Counted from the stretch's first letter, positions 36,893-47,173 are shown. The stretch is DNA of 64,000 bases from Pirellulales bacterium (GCA_018401745.1 JAGYJY010000007.1:124001-188000), one strand, 5' to 3'. Program-made: numbers and translations. The notes: a model not told the origin generated them from the letters alone.

Positions 36893-39138
36893 CACACCAC
36901 CTCCTGTGTGGACACTCCACGCGTTTCGCCAATCCCCGCATCCGTGCAAGCCGCGTCGATCCCAGCAGTGTCGGCTCGCCTAGCAACACTGTGACGGGCC
37001 ACAGCCCGGTCATTCCCAGCGACATCGTCAACCAGGTTTCTGGCGAGCGCCTGCAGCGGGAAGTAGATCGGATAGTAGTGGTAGCGGAGGTAGAAAACCT
37101 TGGGAAAGCCGGTTCCCGTGAAGGCCGTTTCCTGCCAGTCGCCTTCTGGCTGCTGCTCCCGAATCAGCCAGCTGATGCCTCGGCGACAGGCCGTCGACGC
37201 CGAGCGGCCACCAGCCGTCAGGCCCGCCACAGCCCAGGCAGTTTGGGATGCAGTCACATCGCCACGGCCGGCCCAGCACGGATCCTCGTAGCTGCGAGGC
37301 GACTCTCCCCAGCCGCCATCGGCCTGCTGGCATGATTCGATCCAGGCAACCGCCTGCTGCAGGATCGGCTCCTCTGCCGACATGCCAATCGACCGCAGGC
37401 CTTCGATCGCCTGCCAGGTGCCATACAGGTAGTTCACGCCCCACCGACCAAACCAGCTGCCGTTGGCCTCCTGACACCGCCGCAGATAGGCCACAGCCCG
37501 GTCAACCACCGGCGTGCCCTCTCTCAGGCCGGCGTGGCCAAGAGCCTCCAACACCCTGCCAGCGAGATCGGGGGAGCTCGGGTCGATCATCGCGTTGTGG
37601 TCGGCAAAGGGAACCTTACACAACAGCTCCATCGTGTTGTCGCGGTCGAAGGCTCCCCAGCCTCCATCCGAGTTTTGCATGGCCTGCAGCCAGGCAATCG
37701 CCCGCGGCAGGCAGCCCTTGATGCGGCGAAGGCGACTTGCGGTTGCCGGCTCATGCTCCGTCCCCAGCCTGCGACAGGCGTCGCGATAGGCGGTCAGCGC
37801 GAGCAGCACCATCGCCGTGTCATCGACATCGGGATAGAAACGGTTGGCATACTCAAAGCACCAAGCGGCAGGCGGCACATCAACCTGCTCACTCCAGTCG
37901 CCAGGCGTGCGGATCTCGCGATCGAGCAGCCAGTCGACGGCCGCAGCAAGCGACGCATGGGGCACGGCGCCGCTCAGCCGCGTGGCCTGGCAAAGCGACC
38001 GCAGCGTAATCGCGGTATCCCACACCGGGGAGTGGCAGGGTTCGAGACGGGTGGTTCCATCCGGCTCATGCTCCACCAGGCGTTGCAGCTGCTCCCTGGC
38101 TCGTGTCATCTCAGCCGCGTCGTCGGCGTAGCCGAGGCACTTGAGGGCGATGATGCTCCAGACCATCGGCGGAAAGATCGCCCCAAGCCCGTCGCTGTCG
38201 ACGCATCGCTCCAGCATCCACTGCTCACACGACGCCACAGCTCGGCGGCGGAGCGGCATGAGACCAAGAGATTCACAAACCTTGATGCCGGCGTCGACGA
38301 CGCGAAAAAACGCCTCCCAGCCTCGGCCGCGAACTCGCGGTGGGGCGTGGTGCCCTTCCTCAAACAGCTCCGCGATGCCCCGCTCGGCCGAAACCTTCCG
38401 ACATGGCTTGAAGGTCCACATGAGCGAGAGCGGCACGATCATGGTTCGTGACCAGGCCGACACGCTGTGCAGGTTGATCGGAAACCACTTCGGCAGCAGC
38501 ACAATCTCAGGCGGCACCGCCGGGCATGCCGCGTAGGGCATCTGGCCGAGCAGGGCGAGGTAGTAGCGGGTGAAACTGTTGGCGGCCCACGGACCACCAA
38601 GCACCCGAATCGCCTCACGTGCCCGCTGCATTTCGGGCTCATCCGGGGAATGACCGGCGAGTTTGAGCACGAGGTAGGCCTTCACGCTCGCGCTCACCTC
38701 AGCCGGGCCACCCGGGTAGATGGGCCAGCCGCCCTCGGGAAGCTGCATCGCCCGAATCCGCTGCACCGCCCCGGCAACCTCCGGCCTGTCGAAGCAGCCT
38801 AGCCACGCCAACAGCAGCAGATACTCCGACTCGAGGATGGTGTCGCCCTCGAGCGCAGCCCGCCAGTGGCCATCGTCGTGCTGTCGGGCCAACAACCAAC
38901 TGACTACGCGTCCAACAGCCTCTCCAGTTTCGCCTTGGGAGGGATCGGCAGTCGACTCCACCACCACATCCGAGGCGAGGTGGTGAGGGCCGAGAAACGC
39001 ATCCTCAAGCCGCAGGCCACGGTGATGCCGCGACAGCGCGTGGCGGCCCAGCCTGCCCTCGACGATCACGCGTCCTGTTGGAATCCGATCGGTGGCCTTG
39101 TCGGCTCTCACGCTGCCCGTTCCAGACGAAACATCCAT
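36892..39138 (-). CDS. shc: Squalene-hopene cyclase
   Basis: 748 residues. Class II triterpene cyclase that makes hopene/hopanol from squalene; monotopic membrane enzyme. The catalytic DXDD motif reads YPDVDDTAMVLLAL. Several QW repeats are seen (AMQLPEGGWPIYPGG, QNSDGGWGAFD, QEANGSWFGRWGVNYLYGTW, CQQADGGWGESPRSY). LPKWFPINLHSVSAWSRTM and the C-terminal FYLRYHYYPIYFPLQALAR match bacterial SHC. The start at 39138 has GAGAG upstream; the frame extends a further 39 codons. hpnH follows in the same operon. Confidence 0.95.
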   Translation of the reverse strand: MDVSSGTGSVRADKATDRIPTGRVIVEGRLGRHALSRHHRGLRLEDAFLGPHHLASDVVVESTADPSQGETGEAVGRVVSWLLARQHDDGHWRAALEGDTILESEYLLLLAWLGCFDRPEVAGAVQRIRAMQLPEGGWPIYPGGPAEVSASVKAYLVLKLAGHSPDEPEMQRAREAIRVLGGPWAANSFTRYYLALLGQMPYAACPAVPPEIVLLPKWFPINLHSVSAWSRTMIVPLSLMWTFKPCRKVSAERGIAELFEEGHHAPPRVRGRGWEAFFRVVDAGIKVCESLGLMPLRRRAVASCEQWMLERCVDSDGLGAIFPPMVWSIIALKCLGYADDAAEMTRAREQLQRLVEHEPDGTTRLEPCHSPVWDTAITLRSLCQATRLSGAVPHASLAAAVDWLLDREIRTPGDWSEQVDVPPAAWCFEYANRFYPDVDDTAMVLLALTAYRDACRRLGTEHEPATASRLRRIKGCLPRAIAWLQAMQNSDGGWGAFDRDNTMELLCKVPFADHNAMIDPSSPDLAGRVLEALGHAGLREGTPVVDRAVAYLRRCQEANGSWFGRWGVNYLYGTWQAIEGLRSIGMSAEEPILQQAVAWIESCQQADGGWGESPRSYEDPCWAGRGDVTASQTAWAVAGLTAGGRSASTACRRGISWLIREQQPEGDWQETAFTGTGFPKVFYLRYHYYPIYFPLQALARNLVDDVAGNDRAVARHSVARRADTAGIDAACTDAGIGETRGVSTQEVV

Positions 39139-39381
39139 GTCTCTCGTTTCCGTATCACACGGTGAATCCTGCCGCAGACGTGACCATCCTTCGCCACGCC
39201 GAGAGCAAACCCCTCGATGCAGGATCGACGGCTCATGTTCCCATGCGGTTCGCACCTGTCCTCTTTCGAATTCAGTTGCGGCCTCGAAGAATAAAAAACG
39301 TAGGAAATACCGACAAGTCCGGCCATTCCGCGAAACGCAGCCGCCCCGGAAAGATGGAGAGGCTGCGTCAACCCTGCGGCC

Positions 39382-40551
39382 CTATGGCTGGGCCACAGGG
39401 GATGCTCCCGACACAGAACCTGCTTCGCCCGGGTTCGCAGGAAGCTCGATGCGGACCGACGCTTCACCGTCGACCGCTCCCAGGGCAAGCCTCCCTCCGC
39501 AGGCCCTCGCCAGTGCCCATGCCTTCGACAGGCCGACTCCAAGACCGCGGCCAGCTTCACGACCGCAGTGGAAAGGATCGCAGGCCACCGCCTGCTCGCC
39601 TGCATCCATGCCTGGGCCATTGTCGTTGACCACGACGGCATGAAAACCATCGCGACAGTTGGGTAGCACGCACACGCCAACCTTGCCTCCGGCAGCGACC
39701 GCTTCCATCGCATTGACCAGCACCGCCTGCAGTGCTTCGGCCACCAGCTGGGCGTCGATGTGGGCCCACACCGGCTCCGGGGGAACCGCAGTCGCCACCT
39801 CGACACCTTCCGCCACAGGAAGGTCGCAGAGCGACCCGACCACCGACTCGGCCAAGCCGCCGAGGTCCACCAGGGCCAGCGAGGCAACCGGCGGCTTGGC
39901 AAACACCATCAGGCCACCGATCATGTCGCGAGCGCGAAAGGCCTGGTCGACGATCGTGGCAAGTTTTCGTCGCCGCTCGGGGTCTGGCTCGTCTCGCAGC
40001 AGAGACTGGCCACGGGTCGCAATGTTGGCGAGCGGGTTGTTGATCTCATGCCCCGCCCCGTAGGCCAGCTGCCGCACCGCCTCCAGGCGGGCTTCTGTCA
40101 GCCGGTCGTCAAACTGCTGCCGCAGCCCGAGATGCTCGCGAAGCAGTTGCAGCGAGCCGATGAGCAGTTCTGCCTCCACGCATCGAGCGGCAGGCAGGCC
40201 AGCCACCCGCAGATCACGACCAAGCTGTTCGAGCAGGTCGCACGCCTCGGAGGCACCGGCCTGGGCAACACCTGCCCGCCGGCCCATCCACCCCGCAATC
40301 CACTCAGCCACAGCGCCGTCCGCGGGCTCAGCTGAGCAAAAGGCCTCCGCGATCGCATCGGACAGCTGCCGCCCGTGCCGAGGGTTCCAGGCAACGACAA
40401 CGGCAGAGAGACCGAGGCACTCAGCCGGCGAGAGCGGCCGTTCGCCAGCAGGCGGCTCCGAGGCGGCCTCAAAAAGCGTGGTGCTCGAGGGTCGCTGAGA
40501 ACCCCCGAGCACCAGCCAGGCACCCGTTGTTGCTTCCATACGCTGCTTCAC
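39382..40551 (-). CDS. Sensor histidine kinase
   Basis: 389 residues, soluble (no transmembrane helix visible). The N-terminal half (about 1-175) is an unrecognised sensory or regulatory region, helix-rich with RQLSDAIAEAF and AELLIGSLQLLREHLGL. The dimerisation H-box is QLAYGAGHEINNPLANI (His about 186). The ATPase part has NAMEAVAAGGKVGVCV (N-box), VVNDNGPGMDAG (G1) and GRGLGVGLSKAWALARACGG (G2). The next gene on the strand, 73 bp downstream, is a response regulator, a plausible partner. Signal unknown. Confidence 0.88.
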   Translation of the reverse strand: MKQRMEATTGAWLVLGGSQRPSSTTLFEAASEPPAGERPLSPAECLGLSAVVVAWNPRHGRQLSDAIAEAFCSAEPADGAVAEWIAGWMGRRAGVAQAGASEACDLLEQLGRDLRVAGLPAARCVEAELLIGSLQLLREHLGLRQQFDDRLTEARLEAVRQLAYGAGHEINNPLANIATRGQSLLRDEPDPERRRKLATIVDQAFRARDMIGGLMVFAKPPVASLALVDLGGLAESVVGSLCDLPVAEGVEVATAVPPEPVWAHIDAQLVAEALQAVLVNAMEAVAAGGKVGVCVLPNCRDGFHAVVVNDNGPGMDAGEQAVACDPFHCGREAGRGLGVGLSKAWALARACGGRLALGAVDGEASVRIELPANPGEAGSVSGASPVAQP

Positions 40552-40624
40552 GGCGAGTCACCATCGCCCGCTCTCACGAGCGTCGAACACCTCTCGCACC
40601 GCATGCGACCAGCCCGCCGAGAAG

Positions 40625-41212
40625 CTAGCCTCCCGCAGCAACCGATTCGATATCGAGCAGGCTGCAGATTCGGTCAAGAAGCACTTCCGCTTCAAACGGC
40701 TTCTGCAGAAACTCATTGGCACCGGAATGCTTCAGGTCTTCGATGCGGTCGGGCTCGCACATGCCAGAGATGCAGATGATCCGCACCTCGTCCATTGACG
40801 AATCGCTCCGCACCCGCTGGCAGACCTCTTTGCCATTGATATCTGGCAGCATCACGTCGAGCACGATCAGATCAGGACGGTACTCCTTCACCATCATGCC
40901 CGCATCAAACCCATTATTGACACTCCGCACCTCGAAGCGGCCATCCCGCTCGAGCACATCGGTGATCAACTCCACAAGATCCTGGTCATCGTCAACAACG
41001 AGAATCTTCCGCCGACCGCTCTCGAGCGCATCGGTGGGAATCCCATTGTCTCGCATGAACAGAAACAGCTGATCTCGCGGGATTCGCCGAAACCGGCTCC
41101 CCGGAACCCGAAAGCCCTTGAGCTGCCCCGAATCAAAACAGCGAATGATCGTCTGCTGGCTGACCTTGCAGATTTTCGCCGCTTCACCGGTCGTGTACAC
41201 GGTCTTTTGCAT
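40625..41212 (-). CDS. Response regulator with N-terminal excisionase-type DNA-binding domain
   Basis: 195 residues. Inverted architecture: residues 3-60 are an excisionase/MerR-like winged helix (YTTGEAAKICKVSQQTIIR, FDSGQLKGFRVPGSRFRRIP), then a CheY receiver (KILVVDDDQDLVELI, phospho-acceptor Asp in LIVLDVMLPDINGKEV, IICISGM, then the Lys of FLQKPFE). In most regulators the DNA-binding domain is C-terminal. The start at ATG 41212 matches the domain start. Probably the output of the histidine kinase just downstream (39382-40551). Confidence 0.88.
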   Translation of the reverse strand: MQKTVYTTGEAAKICKVSQQTIIRCFDSGQLKGFRVPGSRFRRIPRDQLFLFMRDNGIPTDALESGRRKILVVDDDQDLVELITDVLERDGRFEVRSVNNGFDAGMMVKEYRPDLIVLDVMLPDINGKEVCQRVRSDSSMDEVRIICISGMCEPDRIEDLKHSGANEFLQKPFEAEVLLDRICSLLDIESVAAGG

Positions 41213-41721
41213 CTGCCGAACCACCCTCTCCCTAGCTGTGGTATCGCTAGTCTTTACGGCACGTCGACAAAAACACCCTCCTATCCCTCGTCCTAGGTCG
41301 GGTTGCGACCAGAAACTGGCAGGGGCAGGGTATTTCCACAAACGTGTCTAGGCCTCCTTGTTGCCCCATGACACGATTCCGGACGAAAGCTTCCGGACGG
41401 AACCTGCCATACCGACGCTGAGTCCAAAACGATGCAGCTGAACTGCACCGGCGCGGACAACCGGAAGAGATGGGCAGACAAGGGCAGCGAGAGGACTCCT
41501 TTTCCTCTTTGCAACAATCGTTGCCCGCTACCCGGCTTGCCATCCTTGCCAGGCTCTCGGAAATATAGCGCAGCTTACGCAGCGAGTCAACATCAACCCA
41601 GTTGCCGTAACCCCTTCCGGCGCAACACCTTGCGCAACGCGCACGAACTTCCCCCGATACCCGCATGGCCCTTCGCCAGCTCTTCCCCAAGCCCCCGCCT
41701 AAGCCCGCCGCGGCGACGCCC
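41213..41721. other. 509-bp intergenic region, nothing recognised
   Basis: Upstream of the response regulator and downstream of the chorismate-lyase-like gene. It is less GC-rich in the 41490-41620 part. A small inverted motif, TTGCGCAACGCGCA, is near 41630. No ORF with protein-like composition, tRNA or clear terminator was found. Confidence 0.4.
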
Positions 41722-42318
41722 TCAGCCTGCAAACGAGGGCACGACCTCGAGCAGTTCGACGGCAGGGCGACCGTCGAGCCGAATCTCCGCGACACGGCCA
41801 TAGGTGACCGCACTCGCCTGCATCAGCTGGCCGAATGCAGGCCCAGGAGTGACCTCCAGCAGCTCGACCTCGTGCACATCGCGGTGCATGCCAGAGGCGA
41901 TCAGGATTCTGCCGAGCGGATCTCCTTTTCCGAGAATCGCCTCCTGCGAAGCGGCCGGCAGGACGGAAAGGTCGATGCGGACGATCCCATACTGCACGAC
42001 GCGGCCGTCGCCGCTGGCTAGCAGGATCTCCCGGGCATAGCTGCCCCCAAACGGCACACCGCCTGCGGTTCGCTCGGCCACGACGCGAAGACTTACGGGA
42101 CCGCCGTAAAACCGCTCCATGGCGACCGTCATGTGGCTGTTGTGGACCAGCAACCCAGCATACGGTTCTGGCGCGTCGGAGGCAGCCATGCACCGCAGCC
42201 CCGCGAAGCCCTCAGCTTCGTGATGAAACAACGAAACCAGCTCCGTGGCGCGCCGAACAGCGGAACAGCCAGCCTCATTATCTGCCGCGGTCGACTCCGC
42301 AGGTAAAGAATCAGCCAT
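41722..42318 (-). CDS. Chorismate-lyase-like (UbiC/DUF98-type) protein, tentative
   Basis: 198 residues from ATG 42318, the second of two ATGs, with GGAG 6 nt upstream. Features LLVHNSHMTVAMERFYGGP, SYAREILLASGDGRVVQYG, IVRIDLSVL and DPLGRILIASGMHRDVHEV resemble the chorismate lyase/DUF98 fold, which includes enzymes and regulatory domains. No catalytic assignment is made. It is downstream of the polyprenyl synthetase on the same strand, 75 bp away, which would suit a quinone-pathway enzyme, but that is speculation. Confidence 0.5.
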   Translation of the reverse strand: MADSLPAESTAADNEAGCSAVRRATELVSLFHHEAEGFAGLRCMAASDAPEPYAGLLVHNSHMTVAMERFYGGPVSLRVVAERTAGGVPFGGSYAREILLASGDGRVVQYGIVRIDLSVLPAASQEAILGKGDPLGRILIASGMHRDVHEVELLEVTPGPAFGQLMQASAVTYGRVAEIRLDGRPAVELLEVVPSFAG

Positions 42319-42392
42319 CATCGGCTCCAGGAGGAGAACATGCTCCCCCCAGTGTACCTGCTCTGCCCACACCCACCGAGAAACAGCCGTTG

Positions 42393-44197
42393 TCAGCTGG
42401 CGTCTGGCAGCGCCTGCTCAGGCACCGCGAGGTCGAGGAGAAAATCGAGCACGTCCCGCAACCGCGTCATGCGGCACGTGGCGGCAGCCTGCGACGCCTT
42501 GCGGCGGTGCTCGAGAATCATCTCACGGGCACAGGCAAACACCCCTGCTTTGGCGTAGAGCTCTCGAGCCTCCACAAGGCGGTGGGCCTGCTGCTCCAAG
42601 GAAACAAGACCACTGTCCTGCGAGAGCTGCAGCAGCCGGGCTCGATCAGCTTCGTCGAGCCGCTGCATCGCCACCGCCCACAGCACAGTGGGCCGGCCCG
42701 CCAGGAGATCTCCTGCCGCCTCTCGCAGGTTTTCCAGATCGCCGTGCCAATCCTTGAGGTCGTTGAGCACCTGGAAAGCAACACCGACGTGCAGGGCATA
42801 GCTTGCCCAGAGCCCCTGACCTGCTGAGGATCACAGCCCGCAAGCCGAACACCCATCTCGACCGCCGCCGCAAACGCGGGCGACGTCTTGAGTCCGTAGA
42901 TCTCGATGGCTTCCTCAGGACTGAGCTTCTTCTCCGCGGCATCCCGCCACCACAGCTCCGCGCCCTGCCCGCGGGCAAGCTCGAGGTGGGCCTGCGAGAG
43001 AATCGCCAGCAGATCCCGCTGCAGCGACGGATCCCGCTCTGGACTAGAGGAAAGTTTTTCGAGTGCAGAAATGATGCGATACCCGAGCCCGATCAGGTAG
43101 TCACCGGCATTGATCGCCGCCGGCACGCCGTAGTCGCGGTGCATCGTCGGTCGGCCATACCGCATCGCGTCGTCGTCTTCAATGTCATCGTGCACGAGCG
43201 ACGCCTTGTGAAAGACCTCGATCGCAACAGCTGCCGCACGTGCCTGACGCCGCTCACCGCCGGCATGGGCCGGTGCAATCTGTTCGGCCTGACGATCTGC
43301 CGAAACGGCGTCGAAAGCCGCCAGCGCCATGAACGGCCTGAGAAACTTGCCTCCTCGGGCCAGGAAGTCGATACCGAGCCTGCCCGTGGCATTCACGGAG
43401 GAAAGCGGCCGGTCCTCACCGAGGCCGGCTGACTCTGCCGCCCCCAGATTGAGATCGCTCAACAGTTCAGAGAGCGACTCGCGGGTAAACATCTCTGCCG
43501 ACTCCCTCAGCAGCGGCAGGTGGTCCGCCACCGGCGAAACCGACCCTCCCGCCACACCAAGGAGGCCGAGAACCCACTCCGCATCCACCTGCTCGGCGGG
43601 GCAGCCACGACGGCCGCCGTTGCTGACCGTGGAGGAATCTCCGACGGCGTCGTTCACCGGAACCGCCGCAATCGGCATCGCAAAGGGAGGCAGCACCGCA
43701 AACGCTTTCTCCAGTTCGTCGAGCGACGCCACCCCCAGCACCCCCTGGTAGAGACCTCCGAGAACGCCCGCGATCGCCGCAGCCGCGTCACGGGTGCTCG
43801 TCACGTGCCAGCCGCTGTCGGCGGCAGCTGAGGCCAGCGTGGCATACACACACTGTGGCCCACAGGTCGCCGGGCCATCCCGACCCGCCTCGGCATGCTG
43901 GCAATCGGGAAGCAGCAGCAGGCGACGACCGTCGGGCTCCACCAGGCGATCCCGCCAGTAAGCCGTCACCAGAGCGACCATCACCCAGCCCACATGCTCG
44001 GATCGACCGCCCCCGCGGACCACCACATTTTCCGCTGCCGCCCGCAATCCAGCCGGAGTTGAAAGGTTTTTTGGAAGGACATCCGCCCGCCAGGCCGCCG
44101 CCACGTCGGCTGCGATCGCCTGCAACCGATCGCGAAGCACCTTGGGTTGGGGAACCCGGGTCGAGGGCTCGGGCGATGACCGCTTGCCCGCCGCCAT
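42393..44197 (-). CDS. Polyprenyl synthetase with extra N-terminal DUF116-like domain (one frameshift)
   Basis: About 600 residues, twice the usual length. Residues about 1-250 look like DUF116: RRLLLLPDCQHAEAG, a degenerate Cys segment CGPQC, then VLGGLYQGVLGVASLDELEKAFAVL. The C-terminal about 350 are a trans-prenyltransferase: GGKFLRPFMALAAFD, first Asp-rich motif ASLVHDDIEDDDAMRYGRPT, GYLIGLGY-like DYLIGLGYRI, and LNDLKDWHGDL, where the usual DDxxD reads NDxxD. The frame breaks at CCCC 42833-42836, and the rest (YALHVGVAFQ ... ALPDAS) ends at 42393. ATG 44197 was chosen; the frame is open further upstream. Probably makes the long-chain prenyl diphosphate for quinones or carotenoids or FPP/GGPP; chain length cannot be inferred. 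Confidence 0.8.
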
Positions 44198-44486
44198 CAG
44201 GCTGCTGACTGTTGAGTCGCCTGAGGTGGTGCCAGAGACTCGTTCGAGATGCGAGGTTGGCTGATACACGGGGCCCCTCTCGAGGTGGGAACAGCTGGTC
44301 GGCGGGCCGACGAATGGACGGCACGGGTTGAGCGTCTTCAAGAGAAACCGACCAGAAGCCGCGAACCTAACCAAAAAGCAGCCGGCCGCGGAAGCGAGAA
44401 CGTACGCGGCACGACCGGGGCCTGTCCATCCGAACCCGGCTCACACGCCGCGCGGCCCCACCTCCCCCCGTGGCTCACCCGTCAGC

Positions 44487-45789
44487 TCAGGAGACAGCTG
44501 CTTTCTGCTTCGGGGGAGACTGCTCGAAAAACCGGTGCAGCAGGCTGTCTACCTGCAGCAGGCCTTGCCGCGTGAGCACGATCTCGCGATCACCGATCGT
44601 GAGAAAGCCCTGGTCTTGGAGCCCGCTCCAGACGTCGGCCCAGGCATCAAGCACGTCAACGCCAAACTTGTCGTGCAGCCGCGACGTCTCCAGCCTGCCG
44701 CGCTTCAGCTGGAGGATCAGCTCACGAATCAGCCGCTCCCGCGGTGTGGGCACCATTCCGCGGGCGATCGGCAGCGTGCCTGACTCGACCGACTCGAGAT
44801 ACGCATCCCAGTGCGGCTCATTCTGATAGTGCAGCCCGGAGACATGCCCGAAGCTCGCCACGCCCAGCGCCACGAGGTCGCTGCCCTCCCAAAGCATGTC
44901 GCGGTAGCGAAAGGCGACCCGCTGCGGATCCCGCACGAGCGTGTAGCCGCTGGAGACCGCGTAGCCCGCCTCCTCGAACCGCCGAAAGGCCTGGTCTACC
45001 CAGGCCCGCTTTGTCGGCCAGTCGGCCACCGGTGCAGGCACACCGGTTTCCTTCCAGTCGTGCACGAGCGTGGTGTTGAGCGGCAGTTCCATCTGGTAGA
45101 TCGTGATGCTGTCGGGCTCGAGCGCGAGCGTCTTTTCCACGGTCGCATCCCATGATTCGTCGGTCTCGCCGACCATGCCAGAGATCAGGTCGATGTTGGT
45201 GTTGGGAAAGTCCAGCCGTCTTGATCCAGTCCCAGGCTCGCATGATCTCAGCAGAGAGATGGGCCCGGCCATTGGTCTGCAGGATGTCGTCGTCGAAGTT
45301 CTCCACCCCCAGCGAGATGCGGGTCATGCCGAGGTCGCGGAGCGCTTTGACCTTCGGCTCTGAGAGTGTGCCCGGCTCGCACTCAAACGTCACCTCTTCG
45401 GCGTTGTCCCAGCCAAAGCTCTGGTGCAGGCCCTCGACAAGCCGCTCCAGCTGCCGGACGCTGAGAAAGGAAGGTGTGCCACCACCAAAATAGACATACT
45501 TCAGCTCGCGGCCGCGAACCGCCCGGCTGCCAGCAGCCAGTTCCGCCTCACGAATCAGCCCCTGCGTGTAGCGCTCGACATCGCCCGCTGCCTTGTCGGT
45601 GTAGACGCGGAAATAGCAGAACTTGCACCGCTTCCGACAGAAGGGGATGTGCAGATAGAGCCCCAGTGGCACGCCTGACGACGCCGCATCAAAGGCTGCC
45701 CGCACTGCAGGAACGGCCTCCGTGCCCCAGCGATCAAACGGGGGATAGTTGGCGACGAAATAGCTGCCGGGTTCGGTTGTCTCGCTCAT
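44487..45789 (-). CDS. HemW-like radical SAM protein (coproporphyrinogen oxidase family; one frameshift)
   Basis: About 434 residues. The radical SAM CxxxCxxC is LHIPFCRKRCKFCYFRVYTD. Then LKYVYFGGGTPSFLSV, VTFECEPGTLSEPKV, LGMTRISLGVENFDD, and after a shift near 45220 NTNIDLISGMVGETDE, ITIYQMELPLNTT and the HemW C-terminal domain (GYTLVRDPQRVAFRYRD). Heme chaperone HemW or an anaerobic coproporphyrinogen III dehydrogenase relative; the family cannot be split by eye. The N-terminal extension of about 45 residues before the Cys motif is longer than in HemW. It is the gene downstream of the TIM-barrel gene, 62 bp away. Confidence 0.75.
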
Positions 45790-45851
45790 GGCTCTCCTCA
45801 AACACCGGGTGGTGGTTCGCCGCCGCCGACCAACCGACTGCCGGGCCTGGA

Positions 45852-46889
45852 TTAGGTAAGAATGCCGCGGGCCGCCAGCAGGTCATCAAAGTCGCGAAGA
45901 TGGTACGCCACGCCCACCTTATCGAGAACGCGACACAGGCCCCGCAGAGCGATCCCCATGCCATCAGGCCCACTGGTTCCACCAAACTGACCGCCACCCC
46001 GCACGTGGGGCTCGAGGTCGACCAGCACCCCGGGAATGCCCCGACGCTGAAGCCGCTTCTGCAGCGTCGGCAGCATCGTCTTTAGGTCGGCAAAGATCTT
46101 GGCGTGATTGGCTGAGCCGCGGTCGGCAGGCACGAAATGCGAGAGAGCATCCTCATCGACATGGCCGCCCTTGCCGCCTGAGCCACCCGAAGCCGACTGC
46201 TTCGGCGAGCGGTAGTCTTTGACGTGCACCCAGCCGAGGCCAGGCTTCATCGCTTCCCACTGTTTGAAGACCTCGGCGGGCGAGAAGCCCTGCACGATCA
46301 GGTTGGCTGCATCAAAAACCAAAACCAGGGCGGGATTGTTGACGCGACGATGAATCTCGGCCAGCAGATGCCCCGTGCGGCCCACGAGGTTTGCCTCCAC
46401 CTCAAGCCCGAAGGTCAGGTCGGAGCGATGGCAGGCCTCGGTGATCTGGCCGATCTGATCGACCGCCTGCTCCAGATACGCTGCCGGATCCGCGTCGCGC
46501 GGGGAATAGAAGGAGAAGCCACGGATCAGTTTGGTCTCAAACGCGTGGGCCCGTTCGCAGGCCTTGGCCACATCTTTAGCGAGATACTTTTTGAAGGGCA
46601 CGTAGCGGTTTGTCGTTCCGTCGTCGACATCGACGAGTTTCACCTTCCCGATCGGCGAGGCGATTGAGGCAACGTTGAGGCCGTAGGTGTCTTCGAGATG
46701 CCGCAGTTCCTGGATTTCGCGAAGCGTGAGGTCCATCACGTTTTTCACGCCACGGCCCAGGTCGACAAACCGCAGGCTGTAGTACTCCAGCCCCAGAGCT
46801 GCCAGCGCCGAAAACTGCTCGACAGCCGTGAGCTTAAACGCGGCTTCATCAGCGAGGGCTGACAGCAAAACTCCACGCGATGTGGCCAT
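45852..46889 (-). CDS. Sugar phosphate isomerase/epimerase-like TIM-barrel protein
   Basis: 345 residues from ATG 46889. AP-endonuclease-2/xylose-isomerase-like barrel: ALAALGLEYYSLRFVDLG, SIASPIGKVKLVD, TFGLEVEANLVGRTGHLLAE, LVLVFDAANLIVQG and LGWVHVKDYRSPK carry the usual strand-end acidic and His residues that bind a divalent metal. A Gly/Ser-rich insertion (about residue 245) is unusual. No signal peptide. Substrate unknown; planctomycetes have many members. The 284 bp upstream to queC contain no convincing gene. Confidence 0.75.
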   Translation of the reverse strand: MATSRGVLLSALADEAAFKLTAVEQFSALAALGLEYYSLRFVDLGRGVKNVMDLTLREIQELRHLEDTYGLNVASIASPIGKVKLVDVDDGTTNRYVPFKKYLAKDVAKACERAHAFETKLIRGFSFYSPRDADPAAYLEQAVDQIGQITEACHRSDLTFGLEVEANLVGRTGHLLAEIHRRVNNPALVLVFDAANLIVQGFSPAEVFKQWEAMKPGLGWVHVKDYRSPKQSASGGSGGKGGHVDEDALSHFVPADRGSANHAKIFADLKTMLPTLQKRLQRRGIPGVLVDLEPHVRGGGQFGGTSGPDGMGIALRGLCRVLDKVGVAYHLRDFDDLLAARGILT

Positions 46890-47173
46890 TGATCTCTCCG
46901 GGAGGCGCGTGCGTCGCACCTGAGGGTCATCGTGCCAAGTTCTTCACGCCCGAGCCACCGATTGCTCGAGCAGCACCCGCGGCTCTGTGGGCAGCACGCA
47001 GCATCCGCTGAGGCCGCCAGTGGCCACCATGGGCACAACTACCAGTGAGCGGGTATTGTGGGCCAGGGCGACCGCTTCTTCAACTGCGTGGCCCCCCGGG
47101 GGCTTCCCAGAGGCTCCTGTTGATCCCCGCGACGCTACAGTCTGGAAAATCGGTTTTGTGCTGGGCATGTGCC

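Noticed and set aside
41247-41813. 188-codon minus-strand frame in the intergenic region at 41.2-41.8 kb
   Set aside because: No domain, Arg/Cys/Ser-rich, overlaps the response regulator leader and the chorismate-lyase-like gene.
46890-47173. PreQ1 or other riboswitch upstream of queC
   Set aside because: No conserved aptamer core could be recognised by eye in the 284 bp.
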